Assembly (NCBI GenBank): GCA_045646145.1
Contig: JAZRKE010000044.1
Coordinates: forward strand, 12,113 to 76,112
Source: SIG565 sp045646145
GTDB lineage: Bacteria > Bacillota > Clostridia > Oscillospirales > Acutalibacteraceae
Reading direction: 5' to 3'
DNA length: 64,000 bases
Both the position numbers and the translations under genes were made by a program. Positions 8,063-16,127 of the stretch are shown piece after piece (the stretch's first letter is position 1; every line of letters begins with the position of its first letter). The notes under the pieces were generated by a model. That model was given only the letters and a program-made list of their open reading frames with translations, ran no database searches and had not been told where the DNA came from.

Positions 8063-9262
8063 ATGGACTTTATTAAAGACATTGACGAGAAAGAAAAAAA
8101 AGAGCTTGTAAAAAACATTACTGATTTTTATAATCAAAACAAAGAAAACTGTGACCAATATTATGAAATAGCTCGTTCAACTAAAGGAATATATACAGAG
8201 ATTAAATGTGAAAAAGAGTATAAAGAATATTTAGTTAAATCTTCAGTAGTTATTCTTACTGCAAACCCATTTGAAAAGAATATTTTACATATGATTGCTA
8301 AAGGGAAAAATAAAATTAAACACATTCAGGTAAATTGTTCTAATAACGAATCTTGTCCGTTGCATATAAACATCTATTTCTTTTCAATTGGTGAGTTCAA
8401 TGTTATGCATTTAGAAGGAGCTCAAACTGGTTCCTATTCTATTGGTGGTTCAGCGGATTTGGTTAGATATGTTATTGGCAATCCTTTTTGTTACCCTTCT
8501 TGTATCATTTCTTTTGGAATTTGTTTTGGAAATGATTATAAAAAGCAATCATTGGGTGATACAATTATTTCTAGGAAAGTTTACCCATATTTTATTTCTG
8601 CTAAAGTTAACGACTTGGGATTAACAATAGCTGATAACAATATTTTTAAGATTAACGATAAATTAGATTCACGTCTAAAGTTTCTTGAAGGACAAAACTA
8701 TTTTGAGTCAGATCATGTTTTTTATGGCAATATAATAACTGGTGAAGCTGTAATAAACAATGCGATTGTCAAAGAAATATTTACGAAAGCTGCGACTAAC
8801 CAACCAATACTGGGTGGAGAAATGGAAAGTTATGGCTTATTTAAAGAATGTCAAGGTTTTTCTTTTTCATTACCATGTTTAACCTTGAAGTCCATTTGTG
8901 ACTGGGGTGTAGCCAAAAACATAGATGACTTTATAGAATATGAATATCCTGATAATTTGAAAGATAGAATCCAAGCCTATACTGCTAAAATAGCATACGA
9001 TGTTTTGGAAAAACTGTTTTGTGCATATGCGGGTATATTGGACAAATCAATATATGACAAATATTTAGAAAGTATAAAAAATTTAAAGACCAACAAAAGC
9101 TATGCATTGACAGAGGGTGCTTTAAAAAGAATTACTAAAAATCATCAATCTGATTATGGTAAAACAATTTTTCCTGACTGTATAGATTTTTTAATCTCTC
9201 TGTTCGTTTCAGAGAAAATTTTAGGAAAAACTGATTCAAAAAATGTATATAAAATAAATTGA
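8063..9262 (+). CDS. Nucleoside phosphorylase / nucleosidase-fold protein (candidate defence effector)
   Basis: A 399-residue protein whose residues about 65-310 read as the PNP/UDP phosphorylase-MTAN fold. Seen directly: a first strand VVILTANPFE, a glycine-rich IISFGICFG, LGDTIISRKVYPY, the substrate-site GGEMESYGLF (about residues 251-260, matching the EME of MTA/SAH nucleosidases) and KSICDWG with the catalytic-type Asp near residue 280. So the active-site residues look intact. The N-terminal 60 residues are helical and charged. The C-terminal 90 residues form an extra helical domain not present in housekeeping enzymes. It is only 18 bases upstream of a P-loop NTPase gene. PNP-fold effectors attached to or beside NTPases are known in anti-phage systems, where they destroy nucleotides or nucleosides. 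ATG 8063 follows GAGG. Confidence 0.75.
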   Translation: MDFIKDIDEKEKKELVKNITDFYNQNKENCDQYYEIARSTKGIYTEIKCEKEYKEYLVKSSVVILTANPFEKNILHMIAKGKNKIKHIQVNCSNNESCPLHINIYFFSIGEFNVMHLEGAQTGSYSIGGSADLVRYVIGNPFCYPSCIISFGICFGNDYKKQSLGDTIISRKVYPYFISAKVNDLGLTIADNNIFKINDKLDSRLKFLEGQNYFESDHVFYGNIITGEAVINNAIVKEIFTKAATNQPILGGEMESYGLFKECQGFSFSLPCLTLKSICDWGVAKNIDDFIEYEYPDNLKDRIQAYTAKIAYDVLEKLFCAYAGILDKSIYDKYLESIKNLKTNKSYALTEGALKRITKNHQSDYGKTIFPDCIDFLISLFVSEKILGKTDSKNVYKIN

Positions 9263-9280
9263 AAGGATGTTATATATTTT

Positions 9281-11545
9281 ATGTCGGAAAATATAATAAA
9301 GATAACAATAAATAATCTGTTAAAAGCTGATTCTTTTACCCAAGATTATACAGTCGTGGACACTATGTCTGCTGATAATGATCGAAAATTAATAGAGAAT
9401 AACCAAGTTTTTTTTGAACATATATATGAAGGTAAGCAACATTATCTAACGATAAACGGTGAGAATTATTTTGGTAAGAAAATTGATGATTGGATGCGAA
9501 AAGAAGTTGAGCAATCAAATAATAGCCTTTTATTGATTGTTGAAGGTTACGCAGGTTGTGGCAAATCAACATGGGTCCAGTCATTTTTGTATAACCACTT
9601 TGGTAACGAAAACTACAAATACAGTTATTATAATTATGATGTTGGAACACATTATAGTGAATGTGACAAAACAAATCCTATTAAAGAATTTATATTAAAT
9701 GGATTAATTGAACAGATGGCTAATGTGTTGCTTACTAAAGATGGCGAAGAAATCTTTAAAATATTTAAAGATTTAACCATTAATCCGAAACTTGAAGGTC
9801 TTGATGTTAATAGGGGTCTTTGGATGTCTTTTTCAAACACTGAATCTGTTAATACAAGTGTTGAAAAGCTTTGTGAACATCCGGAAAATCTGAAATCGGC
9901 ATTTACAGATTTTTTTATTTCTATTTATACACAACTTCAGAATGAAGAATTCAACATTTACAGACTTTTATGTTTGGATTATTTGTGGAGATTAGCTCAA
10001 TATATTGTTAATCCTAACAAGTACAGAAACAATTTATATGTTTGTTATGATAATTTAGATGCAATCTATAACAACAATATATTATGTGAATTCAGAGATA
10101 AGCTGATTATTTTCAGATATAATTTATCAATATTTATTAATGCTTTAAACGAAATTAAATATTGCAGATTTAAAATTCCTCCTTTTATTATTTTTACAAC
10201 ATATCGCAAAATAACCGAAAGTCGAACTAGAAGTTCAAATTTGGAAATGGTAGATGACACAAAAAACGATAAAAGATTTGTAAAAAACATTGAAATTTCT
10301 AATTTATATAATTATCAGGAAATTGTTAAGAGACGTATAAACCATTTTAGAAAAAAACTTGATTCTGATAATATAGGCGGTGAAATGACAAATGTTTTAA
10401 TGTCTCAAATGCTTGATATTGAAGAATTATTGACTGTGGATTTCTTTTCTAAAGGTTATTCTAAATTGTGGAATAACAATTTCCGTTCTTGTAGTAATGT
10501 TCTGTCTAGAATAATTGAAAAATATGATGATGATGTTCAAAAATGCAAAGATTTGATAAAAGCGAAATCTGATGGATTTAATGACACAAAATCATGTTAT
10601 TATGGAGCAAGTTCGGTTTTTTTGAATGTTATATGTAAAGTTTTATGTGAAGAAAGAATTTGGGATCCTGATCATCTTGATCTTGTAAATCATACAAGAG
10701 AAGCATCTGCTCAAAAAACATCTCTTTCAAGACTTATACTTACCCTTCTCTCCAATAACGAAAACATATCTATACCTATTTCATATGTTTTTGAAAAATT
10801 TGAGAAAGTTTTTGATTATAAATATATTTGTAAAGTTATGGGACAGATGCTGACAAGAGCTCCTGATGAAATATGGAGAAGACCTATATATTACTCAAAA
10901 AATTCTTTCGTCAATGAAAGTCAGATATTTGATGATCTTTTAAATCAACACTGTTTATCAGATAAAGGTGAAACAAACTCACTAGTTGAGTTCGCCATTT
11001 GCGAAAGTGGAAAAACATTTATTGAAAAAATTGTTCCTCATTTTGAATTTTATTCTGCAAGATTAACATCGATGCAACCTTCACTTTATTGTATTGATGC
11101 TTATGAAGATTTGGAAACAGTTTTATCTACGGTTTTTTGTCAGATTAGCAATTGTGCCTCAAATCAAAAGGACTTTATAAACGATTACATTGATAAATAT
11201 GGTATTGATATTGAAAAGTATATGCAGCTTGATTTCCACCCTAAAACAAACAAAAAAAATAGTCAGTTACATATTGAAAGAATTATCTTTTCTCATATTT
11301 CTTACTTGAATTATTATAGATTGCACTTGATTAATAGTGATAGTAATGATGAAAAATCGGAAAAAACAATTAAATTTAATGATATTGTTCTTTTATACAT
11401 ATCACAATATCTGGAATTGTATTTTAACCATATTGTAAGTTTTTCTTCCGAAAGAAAGCAAATTGCTGAAACTATGAAAGTGAAAGTTGATAAAGCGATT
11501 AATGGCGAAGAAAATATGAGGTATATTTCAATAGATGTTGATTAA
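9281..11545 (+). CDS. P-loop NTPase, STAND/KAP-like, paired with the PNP-fold protein
   Basis: A 754-residue protein. Walker A is GYAGCGKST at about residue 89-97. The Walker B-like strand is YVCYDNLDAIY (Asp at about 256), of the D-x-x-D type found in STAND and KAP NTPases. IIFTTYRK near residue 305 fits a sensor strand. The N-terminal 80 residues could bind the partner. The 450-residue helical C-terminus has winged-helix-like parts but no clear TPR or LRR repeats. GAAAGGATG is spaced for ATG 9281, and the gene is in an operon with the upstream PNP-fold gene; a terminator follows. By analogy with Avs-type sensors it would detect an invader and switch on the nucleosidase; this is inference from architecture. 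Confidence 0.75.
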   Translation: MSENIIKITINNLLKADSFTQDYTVVDTMSADNDRKLIENNQVFFEHIYEGKQHYLTINGENYFGKKIDDWMRKEVEQSNNSLLLIVEGYAGCGKSTWVQSFLYNHFGNENYKYSYYNYDVGTHYSECDKTNPIKEFILNGLIEQMANVLLTKDGEEIFKIFKDLTINPKLEGLDVNRGLWMSFSNTESVNTSVEKLCEHPENLKSAFTDFFISIYTQLQNEEFNIYRLLCLDYLWRLAQYIVNPNKYRNNLYVCYDNLDAIYNNNILCEFRDKLIIFRYNLSIFINALNEIKYCRFKIPPFIIFTTYRKITESRTRSSNLEMVDDTKNDKRFVKNIEISNLYNYQEIVKRRINHFRKKLDSDNIGGEMTNVLMSQMLDIEELLTVDFFSKGYSKLWNNNFRSCSNVLSRIIEKYDDDVQKCKDLIKAKSDGFNDTKSCYYGASSVFLNVICKVLCEERIWDPDHLDLVNHTREASAQKTSLSRLILTLLSNNENISIPISYVFEKFEKVFDYKYICKVMGQMLTRAPDEIWRRPIYYSKNSFVNESQIFDDLLNQHCLSDKGETNSLVEFAICESGKTFIEKIVPHFEFYSARLTSMQPSLYCIDAYEDLETVLSTVFCQISNCASNQKDFINDYIDKYGIDIEKYMQLDFHPKTNKKNSQLHIERIIFSHISYLNYYRLHLINSDSNDEKSEKTIKFNDIVLLYISQYLELYFNHIVSFSSERKQIAETMKVKVDKAINGEENMRYISIDVD

Positions 11546-11567
11546 ATAGTATATGTATTAATAAACA

Positions 11568-11625
11568 AGTCAGCAATGGATGACTTCTTAAGTAGAAGAT
11601 TATCTGTTGTTGGCTTTTTCTTTTT
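11568..11625 (+). terminator. Terminator-like hairpin after the PNP-NTPase operon
   Basis: AGTCAGCAA pairs, with wobble, with TTGTTGGCT. There is an inner CTTCT/AGAAG stem, and TTTTTCTTTTT follows. It is imperfect but well placed. Confidence 0.65.
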
Positions 11626-11734
11626 AACAAGTGTAAACAATCTATGAACAGAGTATTAACTTTTTAGCAATTGTTGAAAAGTTTGCAACTAATAAAGTTT
11701 ATGTTTCTTTTACAGAATCCAGGAGAGGAGGTGT

Positions 11735-12079
11735 ATGGCTATTTCGAATTCATCAAAACGACAAGAGAAGATCCTTGAGATTTTAAGCATTCGGCGTTTT
11801 GATACGATTGCTAATCTGGCTGATGAGTTTGGAGTTAGTCGATACACCATAATGAGAGATATTAGAATCTTGATTGAATATTCTCCTATTTATACTGTGA
11901 GAGGCCCGGCTGGCGGTGTTTATTTTGAAAAAGATTGTTTTTACACAAAAAGTGAATATGCAGCAAATAGATATTTGTCGGACAAGCAAGAGAAAACCAT
12001 TCGAGATATAATTGAAGGTTTACCTCCTAATATTTCGGAATTACATAGTATATTAATTGATTTTGCTAGACCTAAATAG
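11735..12079 (+). CDS. DeoR/HTH_11-type small DNA-binding regulator
   Basis: A 114-residue protein with an N-terminal winged helix (residues 8-62): SKRQEKILEILSIRRFDTIA, then EFGVSRYTIMRDI as recognition helix and a wing with VRGPAGGVYF. The sensor domain normally found in DeoR or WYL regulators is absent, so it is a stand-alone DNA-binding unit. ATG 11735 follows an extended AGGAGAGGAGG site. It lies upstream of the xis/int module and may regulate it. Confidence 0.8.
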   Translation: MAISNSSKRQEKILEILSIRRFDTIANLADEFGVSRYTIMRDIRILIEYSPIYTVRGPAGGVYFEKDCFYTKSEYAANRYLSDKQEKTIRDIIEGLPPNISELHSILIDFARPK

Positions 12080-12087
12080 ATATCTGC

Positions 12088-12145
12088 TTTCTCCTCCATT
12101 GAACATGAAAAAAGAAGTTCTTTTCATCTCAACCCAAAGGAGAAA
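12088..12145 (+). terminator. Nested hairpin after the HTH regulator
   Basis: An outer TTTCTCCT / AGGAGAAA stem encloses an inner ATGAAAA / TTTTCAT hairpin, followed by TGATATAATTTTTAT. It is a probable terminator. Confidence 0.6.
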
Positions 12146-12252
12146 TGATATAATTTTTATCTTTTTAGCAGGTAACAGTTTAATTCCTGCTAACTAGATT
12201 ATTTGAACATTGACAATAAAATAAAAAATTATTCTTGCAACAAATTCAAGAG

Positions 12253-12417
12253 ATGAGCCTTTTTGAAAGATACGCCATGACCATTAGCGAGCGAGAAATA
12301 TCTTATTCAAAAGAATCAATTTGCAACTGATTTGGCGATGATATCCTTGGATAGAAAACTCTCCATCGGCTGTATTTCGAGCGTGATAACAACCGTCGCA
12401 AGATACAGGGTGCGTGA
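12253..12417 (+). pseudogene. Decayed short ORF with two in-frame stops
   Basis: One frame from ATG 12253 reads a protein-like sequence (MSLFERYAMTISEREISYSK, later KTLHRLYFERDNNRRKIQGA) to a TGA at 12415. TGA at 12328 and TAG at 12352 interrupt it, with no frameshift. TAG-for-TGG and a single-base change would restore it. It sits between the HTH regulator and xis/int, where integrative elements often carry a small regulatory gene. The parent family is not recognised. The rest of 12146-12550 shows no other convincing gene. Confidence 0.45.
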
Positions 12418-12569
12418 CCTCGTAAGTAAATCGGGGGTGTAAAACGAGTGCAGAAGCAAAACTGCAGCTTGAATAATTAGAACAAAGGCAGAAAAATATG
12501 TCAGTGGTATTGGGACATATTTTTGTGCTTTTGTTCTATACAATTTGATTACTTATGTGGAGTGATTTT

Positions 12570-12782
12570 ATGAACAGTTTGTTTGATAAGCAACTTTCCA
12601 ACAATTCATCAAGAGTGTATTCGGATGTAATGAGTGTTGAAGAGATGTGTTCTTTTTTGAAGATTAGCAAAAAAACCGGGTATAAACTTTTAAGAGAAGA
12701 AAAAATAAAAAGCCTACGAATTGGCAGGATATATAGAATTTCTAAAATTCATATTTATGCTTATTTAAATTGCAATATGTGA
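12570..12782 (+). CDS. Excisionase-like HTH_17 protein
   Basis: A 70-residue protein with a MerR/excisionase-type helix-turn-helix: VMSVEEMCSFLKISKKTGYK, then LLREEKIKSLRIGRIYRISK and a final helix. ATG 12570 is chosen over ATG 12555 because GTGGAGTG is 6 bases upstream. It lies 89 bases before the tyrosine integrase on the same strand, the standard xis-int arrangement. Its likely role is to bend DNA at the attachment site and favour excision. Confidence 0.8.
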   Translation: MNSLFDKQLSNNSSRVYSDVMSVEEMCSFLKISKKTGYKLLREEKIKSLRIGRIYRISKIHIYAYLNCNM

Positions 12783-12787
12783 CATCG

Positions 12788-12816
12788 TTGTGTTTTGTTT
12801 TAAACCTTACTATAAT
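12788..12816 (+). promoter_or_regulatory. Promoter of the integrase gene
   Basis: TTGTGT at 12788-12793, a 17-base spacer and TATAAT at 12811-12816, about 55 bases before the integrase start. Confidence 0.7.
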
Positions 12817-12870
12817 GGTTACATAAACATTCAATAACAATGTGCTACATAAAAAAGGAGGTTAAACAGA

Positions 12871-14046
12871 TTGGTAGCAGGACATCTTTCTGAAAAGAAA
12901 GGTTATTATTATGCGGTAATTAGTTTTAACGATATCCAAGGAAAACGAAAGACAAAATGGTATTCAACCGGTCTTCCTGTGAAAGGTAATAAAAAGAAAG
13001 CAGAAGCAATGCTTACTGACATCAGGTGTAATTTCAAAATTCCCAAAGGGAACGAATTGAATGATGATATGCTTTTTTCGGATTATCTTGAAGTATGGCT
13101 TACAATTGTAAAATCTACTGTAGCAGTTACAACATATTCATCATATTGCAGTATGGTAAGAAATATTATTGCGCCATTCTTCAAAGAAAAAAATATCACA
13201 CTGCAGGATCTTAAAGCTAAGGATATTCAAGAGTTTTATTTACAACAACTTGAACGAGTGAAAGCAACGTCGGTAATTCATTACCATGCTAATATTCACA
13301 AGGCTTTGAAATATGCTGTGAAAATTGACCTGATAGATTCAAATCCTGCAGATAAAGTTGAACGTCCCAAAAAAGAAAAATTTGTAGCAAATTACTACAA
13401 ATCGGAAGATATTAATAAGCTTCTTGAAGTTTCAAAAGGTACACACCTTGAAATCCCCGTGTTGCTTGCAGCATTTTATGGATTGAGAAGAAGTGAAGTT
13501 ATCGGACTGAAATGGGATGCGATTGATTTTGAAAACAACACCATTGTCATAAAACACACAGTAACGAAAGCTATCATAGATGGTAAACGAGAAACAATTA
13601 TATCTGACACAACAAAAACCAAGTCAAGCAGAAGAAGTTTGCCGCTTGTTGATTTTGTCAAACAAAGGCTTTTATTGTTACAGCAAGAACAAGAAAGAAA
13701 CCGATATCTTTGTGGAAGATGCTATAACAATGAATACGACGGCTATTTATGCGTGAATGAAATCGGTGATATAATTTCTCCTGATTATGTATCAAAAGCG
13801 TTTAAACAGCTTCTGAGAAGGAATAACCTTAAAGAAATTCGTTTTCACGATTTGAGACACAGCTGTGCCAGTATGCTTCTTGCAAACGGAGTTCCTATGA
13901 AACAGATTCAGGAATGGTTGGGTCATAGTGATTACTCAACAACTGCCAATTACTATGCGCATCTTGATTTCAGTTCAAAATTATTGTCTGCAGATGCGAT
14001 GCTTTCGGGTCTTGGTATTGAAAAAACAGGAAGTTCAATATGTTGA
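12871..14046 (+). CDS. int: Tyrosine-type site-specific integrase (Tn916-like Int family)
   Basis: A 391-residue protein. An N-terminal AP2-like arm-binding domain (about 1-60, GYYYAVISFNDIQGKRKTKW) is followed by a SAM-like core-binding domain (about 65-165). The catalytic domain (about 180-380) has the full set: Arg in FYGLRRSEVIGLKW, His and Arg in HDLRHSCASML, and His and Tyr in WLGHSDYSTTANYYAH. Length and order match intact Tn916-type integrases. TTG 12871 follows AGGAGG. The gene reads toward a tRNA-Ser fragment 113 bases downstream, the expected attachment site. Whether this is the integrase of the ICE or of a separate element on the left is discussed under findings. Confidence 0.93.
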   Translation: MVAGHLSEKKGYYYAVISFNDIQGKRKTKWYSTGLPVKGNKKKAEAMLTDIRCNFKIPKGNELNDDMLFSDYLEVWLTIVKSTVAVTTYSSYCSMVRNIIAPFFKEKNITLQDLKAKDIQEFYLQQLERVKATSVIHYHANIHKALKYAVKIDLIDSNPADKVERPKKEKFVANYYKSEDINKLLEVSKGTHLEIPVLLAAFYGLRRSEVIGLKWDAIDFENNTIVIKHTVTKAIIDGKRETIISDTTKTKSSRRSLPLVDFVKQRLLLLQQEQERNRYLCGRCYNNEYDGYLCVNEIGDIISPDYVSKAFKQLLRRNNLKEIRFHDLRHSCASMLLANGVPMKQIQEWLGHSDYSTTANYYAHLDFSSKLLSADAMLSGLGIEKTGSSIC

Positions 14047-14058
14047 GCTTGAGAAAGT

Positions 14059-14080
14059 GGAGAGAACTGTAGGAGAGAAC
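14059..14080 (+). repeat. Direct repeats GGAGAGAAC, left of the tRNA fragment
   Basis: GGAGAGAAC at 14059-14067 and again at 14072-14080, 13 bases apart. The same unit recurs right of the attachment site. They are candidate arm-type integrase binding sites. Confidence 0.55.
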
Positions 14081-14113
14081 TCAATAAAATGAGTGATTTT
14101 TCAAGGTTTTCTT

Positions 14114-14156
14114 AAAAAAATAAATCCCTCAAAAACCTAATGTTTTCAAGGGATTT
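14114..14156 (-). terminator. Terminator downstream of the tRNA-Ser 3' end
   Basis: AAATCCCT (14122-14129) pairs with AGGGATTT (14149-14156) with an inner AAAAC/GTTTT. On the minus strand the stem is followed by ATTTTTTT (complement of 14114-14120). It fits the native terminator of a minus-strand tRNA gene whose CCA end is at 14161, and it also closes int on the plus strand. Confidence 0.7.
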
Positions 14157-14160
14157 GGTC

Positions 14161-14216
14161 TGGCGGAGAGTTAGGGATTCGAACCCTAGGTGAGTTTCCC
14201 CACACAGCATTTCGAG
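14161..14216 (-). other. 3' half of a tRNA-Ser(CGA) gene: attachment-site remnant
   Basis: On the minus strand this reads from the anticodon loop CTCGAAA (14216-14210), through the 3' anticodon stem, a serine-type long variable arm, the T arm with GGTTCGAATCCC and the acceptor end CTCTCCGCCA. The 5' half is missing: bases to the right of 14216 do not continue the anticodon stem. This is the product expected when a tyrosine-recombinase element inserts at a tRNA anticodon loop and leaves a displaced 3' half at one end. Confidence 0.85.
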
Positions 14217-14226
14217 ATTTTTAGGT

Positions 14227-14275
14227 CAAATGGAACGTAGTGGAATTAAAAGGTACCAAATGGAACCAAGTGGAA
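14227..14275 (+). repeat. Two 19-base direct repeats beside the attachment site
   Basis: CAAATGGAAC-x-x-AGTGGAA at 14227-14245 and 14257-14275, differing at two bases and spaced 30 bases start to start. With the GAGAGAAC repeats nearby they may be integrase or Xis binding sites. Confidence 0.6.
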
Positions 14276-14382
14276 CTTGAAACTCTAAGAAAATCTACGT
14301 TTTTTATAACTCGAAGCCGCAAATGTCTTGATATATAAAGGGTTCGAATGCTTTGCCAAAATGTCATGAAAATGTGAATTTT

Positions 14383-14422
14383 GGAGAGAACTCCGAGAGA
14401 ACAAAGAGAATTTCGAGAGAAC
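14383..14422 (+). repeat. Direct repeats GAGAGAAC, right of the tRNA fragment
   Basis: GGAGAGAAC at 14383, CGAGAGAAC at 14394 and CGAGAGAAC at 14414, with a degenerate AAAGAGAAT between. They are the same unit and orientation as at 14059-14080 on the other side of the tRNA fragment. Apart from these repeats I see no gene in 14217-14518. Confidence 0.55.
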
Positions 14423-14518
14423 AAATCCGTCATAATTACTCTCGAAATAATATTAGAGCGTTTCATCAGACAGCACATTGTTATTGATGTTTAAATATGC
14501 TGAAAAGGTGAATTATAT

Positions 14519-15106
14519 ATGAGTATTAACAATGATTATTACCAAAATATTATAAATGAATATCCTGAATATGTCAATAAAGAACAGTTCTACAGAATTG
14601 CACACATAAGCAAAAAAACAGCACAATATCTGCTACAAAGCAAAAAGGTTCCTTGTATAGAAAGTGGTAAAAAAACACGGAAATACAAAATTAAAGTTAC
14701 GGATATTGTTATGTACTTGATGGATCGAGAACTGCGACATGAATATTATATTCCTAGATGCTCAGGCAAAAAAGAATCATCCTTTCCTTTATATTTACAC
14801 ACTAAAATGTGTTCATTAAATGAAAATGAAATGTCCCAGTTCCATTTTTATCTGACTAATGAGTTTAATTCGTTAAATGATATATTGACGGTAAAGGAAA
14901 TATCAAATGTCCTAAATTTGTCATGTAAAACAATATCAAAGAAATGCACTAAGGGTGAAATTTTCAGCTTCTTGATTGATGGAAAAAGGCTAATACCCAA
15001 AATAAGCTTAATTGAGTATCTTACTTCTGTCAGTGGCTTTTGTTTGATTGAAAAGTCGCCAAAAGTCTTCTCGTTGGTAAAAACATATTTAAAAAATAGC
15101 GAATAA
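14519..15106 (+). CDS. Protein with two excisionase-like HTH domains
   Basis: A 195-residue protein that appears to contain two HTH_17-type units. The first is at about residues 18-70 (EQFYRIAHISKKTAQYLLQS, then a basic wing KKTRKYKIKVTDIVMYL). The second is at about 120-172 (ILTVKEISNVLNLSCKTISK, then a wing and IPKISLIEYL). Each resembles a whole excisionase. GAAAAGGTG precedes ATG 14520 region. It lies just right of the attachment site, suggesting a recombination directionality factor or regulator for the element on that side; this is inference. Confidence 0.65.
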   Translation: MSINNDYYQNIINEYPEYVNKEQFYRIAHISKKTAQYLLQSKKVPCIESGKKTRKYKIKVTDIVMYLMDRELRHEYYIPRCSGKKESSFPLYLHTKMCSLNENEMSQFHFYLTNEFNSLNDILTVKEISNVLNLSCKTISKKCTKGEIFSFLIDGKRLIPKISLIEYLTSVSGFCLIEKSPKVFSLVKTYLKNSE

Positions 15107-15135
15107 TAATTTTAAAATTCAAAGTTTATATAAAA

Positions 15136-15176
15136 ATTAGCGAGATGTTAATCTACATAGATAACATCTCGCTAAT
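15136..15176 (-). terminator. Bidirectional terminator between convergent genes
   Basis: A perfect 15-bp inverted repeat ATTAGCGAGATGTTA / TAACATCTCGCTAAT. On the minus strand it is followed by TTTTTATAT. It lies between the convergent genes ending at 15106 and 15185. Confidence 0.88.
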
Positions 15177-15184
15177 CATTTGTA

Positions 15185-15745
15185 TCATTTGAACTCTATA
15201 AAACTAACATCTTTAGAATTCACTACAAGAGTTTTTTCTTGTTCTGTATAAATCTTTTGGGGGCTTTTTTCATCTAAATACAGATATATGTCATATTCTT
15301 TTACAGCAATGTCGCAACTATCCTCAAGCGCATTAAAGGCACTTACATAGCCTGATATTTTATAGTTTTTTTGATTGTGTTCTAAATAAAAAGACACAAA
15401 AGAGCCTTCTTTTACACTAATTGAATCCTCCCAAATGTTTTGTGTGTCTGATGTATTAGTAAAGAAACGCAAAAAACGATCCAATAAACCTGTTTTTTTG
15501 ATTGCGAAGTAAAATATTAGTGGAAGAACAACAGATAATATCAAGCATAAAATCATCTTTAGGAATTGACTGTCAACGAAAGAAAAAACTAAATTTATAC
15601 AATAACTTATAGCGATACTTTTAATAACCGTATACTCATATTCCTCTTTTTCGTTGTCTATCAAATATCTATAAAACAAAAGAAATATAAAACCGGGAAC
15701 AAAGTGACTCATTATTTGGGGGATCATTTCCAACATTTCTTGCAT
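15185..15745 (-). CDS. Membrane protein, DUF6338-like
   Basis: A 186-residue protein with several hydrophobic segments in the first 95 residues (about 13-30, 42-58, 62-90) and a cytoplasmic C-terminal domain of about 90 residues rich in beta strands. The layout fits DUF6338-type proteins, a tentative assignment made from memory of the architecture. It is the last gene of a four-gene minus-strand operon. ATG at 15745 follows GGAGAG. Function unknown. Confidence 0.6.
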   Translation of the reverse strand: MQEMLEMIPQIMSHFVPGFIFLLFYRYLIDNEKEEYEYTVIKSIAISYCINLVFSFVDSQFLKMILCLILSVVLPLIFYFAIKKTGLLDRFLRFFTNTSDTQNIWEDSISVKEGSFVSFYLEHNQKNYKISGYVSAFNALEDSCDIAVKEYDIYLYLDEKSPQKIYTEQEKTLVVNSKDVSFIEFK

Positions 15746-15763
15746 AAAAACTCTCCTTTTTAA

Positions 15764-16087
15764 TTATTTTTTAGGACTCTTTTTGGTTTTGTTGGGGTTT
15801 GGGGTTGAGGTGGGTTTTGGTGGACGAGGAGGATGAATCGGTCTTTTAGCTTGTGGTCTAGGCGGCGTATGTACTCGTTCTCTGTCCATGATATTTTCTA
15901 TTAATAAAGCTTTTTCCGAAGCAGCTTCGATACATGTAGAGGATTCATCATTTTTGCGCACAACAATCACATCAGCCGTTGAAAAACCAGAAACATCATA
16001 TGCTATAGCTGGTTCTATAATTCGTGTTTGAGATTGAATTCGTGCTTTCTTTTTTGCTGATTTTTTTTGAACAAGTCTTTCCTGCAT
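15764..16087 (-). CDS. Small basic, proline-rich protein
   Basis: A 107-residue protein with a Lys/Arg-rich N-terminus, a central section (about 30-70) and a proline-rich basic tail (about 72-107) built of PPRPQAKRPIHPPRPPKPTS-like sequence. Such tails often bind SH3-like partners or nucleic acid. AGGAGACACAAA precedes ATG 16087. It sits in the operon between the two membrane-protein genes. No family recognised. Confidence 0.6.
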   Translation of the reverse strand: MQERLVQKKSAKKKARIQSQTRIIEPAIAYDVSGFSTADVIVVRKNDESSTCIEAASEKALLIENIMDRERVHTPPRPQAKRPIHPPRPPKPTSTPNPNKTKKSPKK

Positions 16088-16127
16088 TTTGTGTCTCCTT
16101 ATGTATTTTTGTTAAATCAATAATGTT

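Noticed and set aside
12316..12543. 75-residue minus-strand ORF opposite the decayed gene
   Set aside because: No ribosome binding site, composition not convincing, and the plus-strand frame explains the conservation-like signal better.
12871..14046. Simply calling this integrase the one of the 18-53 kb ICE
   Set aside because: The orientation of the tRNA remnant places the integrase outside an element that extends to the right. No second att copy is visible, so ownership is left open.
14221..14478. 85-residue minus-strand ORF in the att region
   Set aside because: It runs through the direct repeats, has no ribosome binding site and has no protein-like domain; it is a by-product of repeat DNA.
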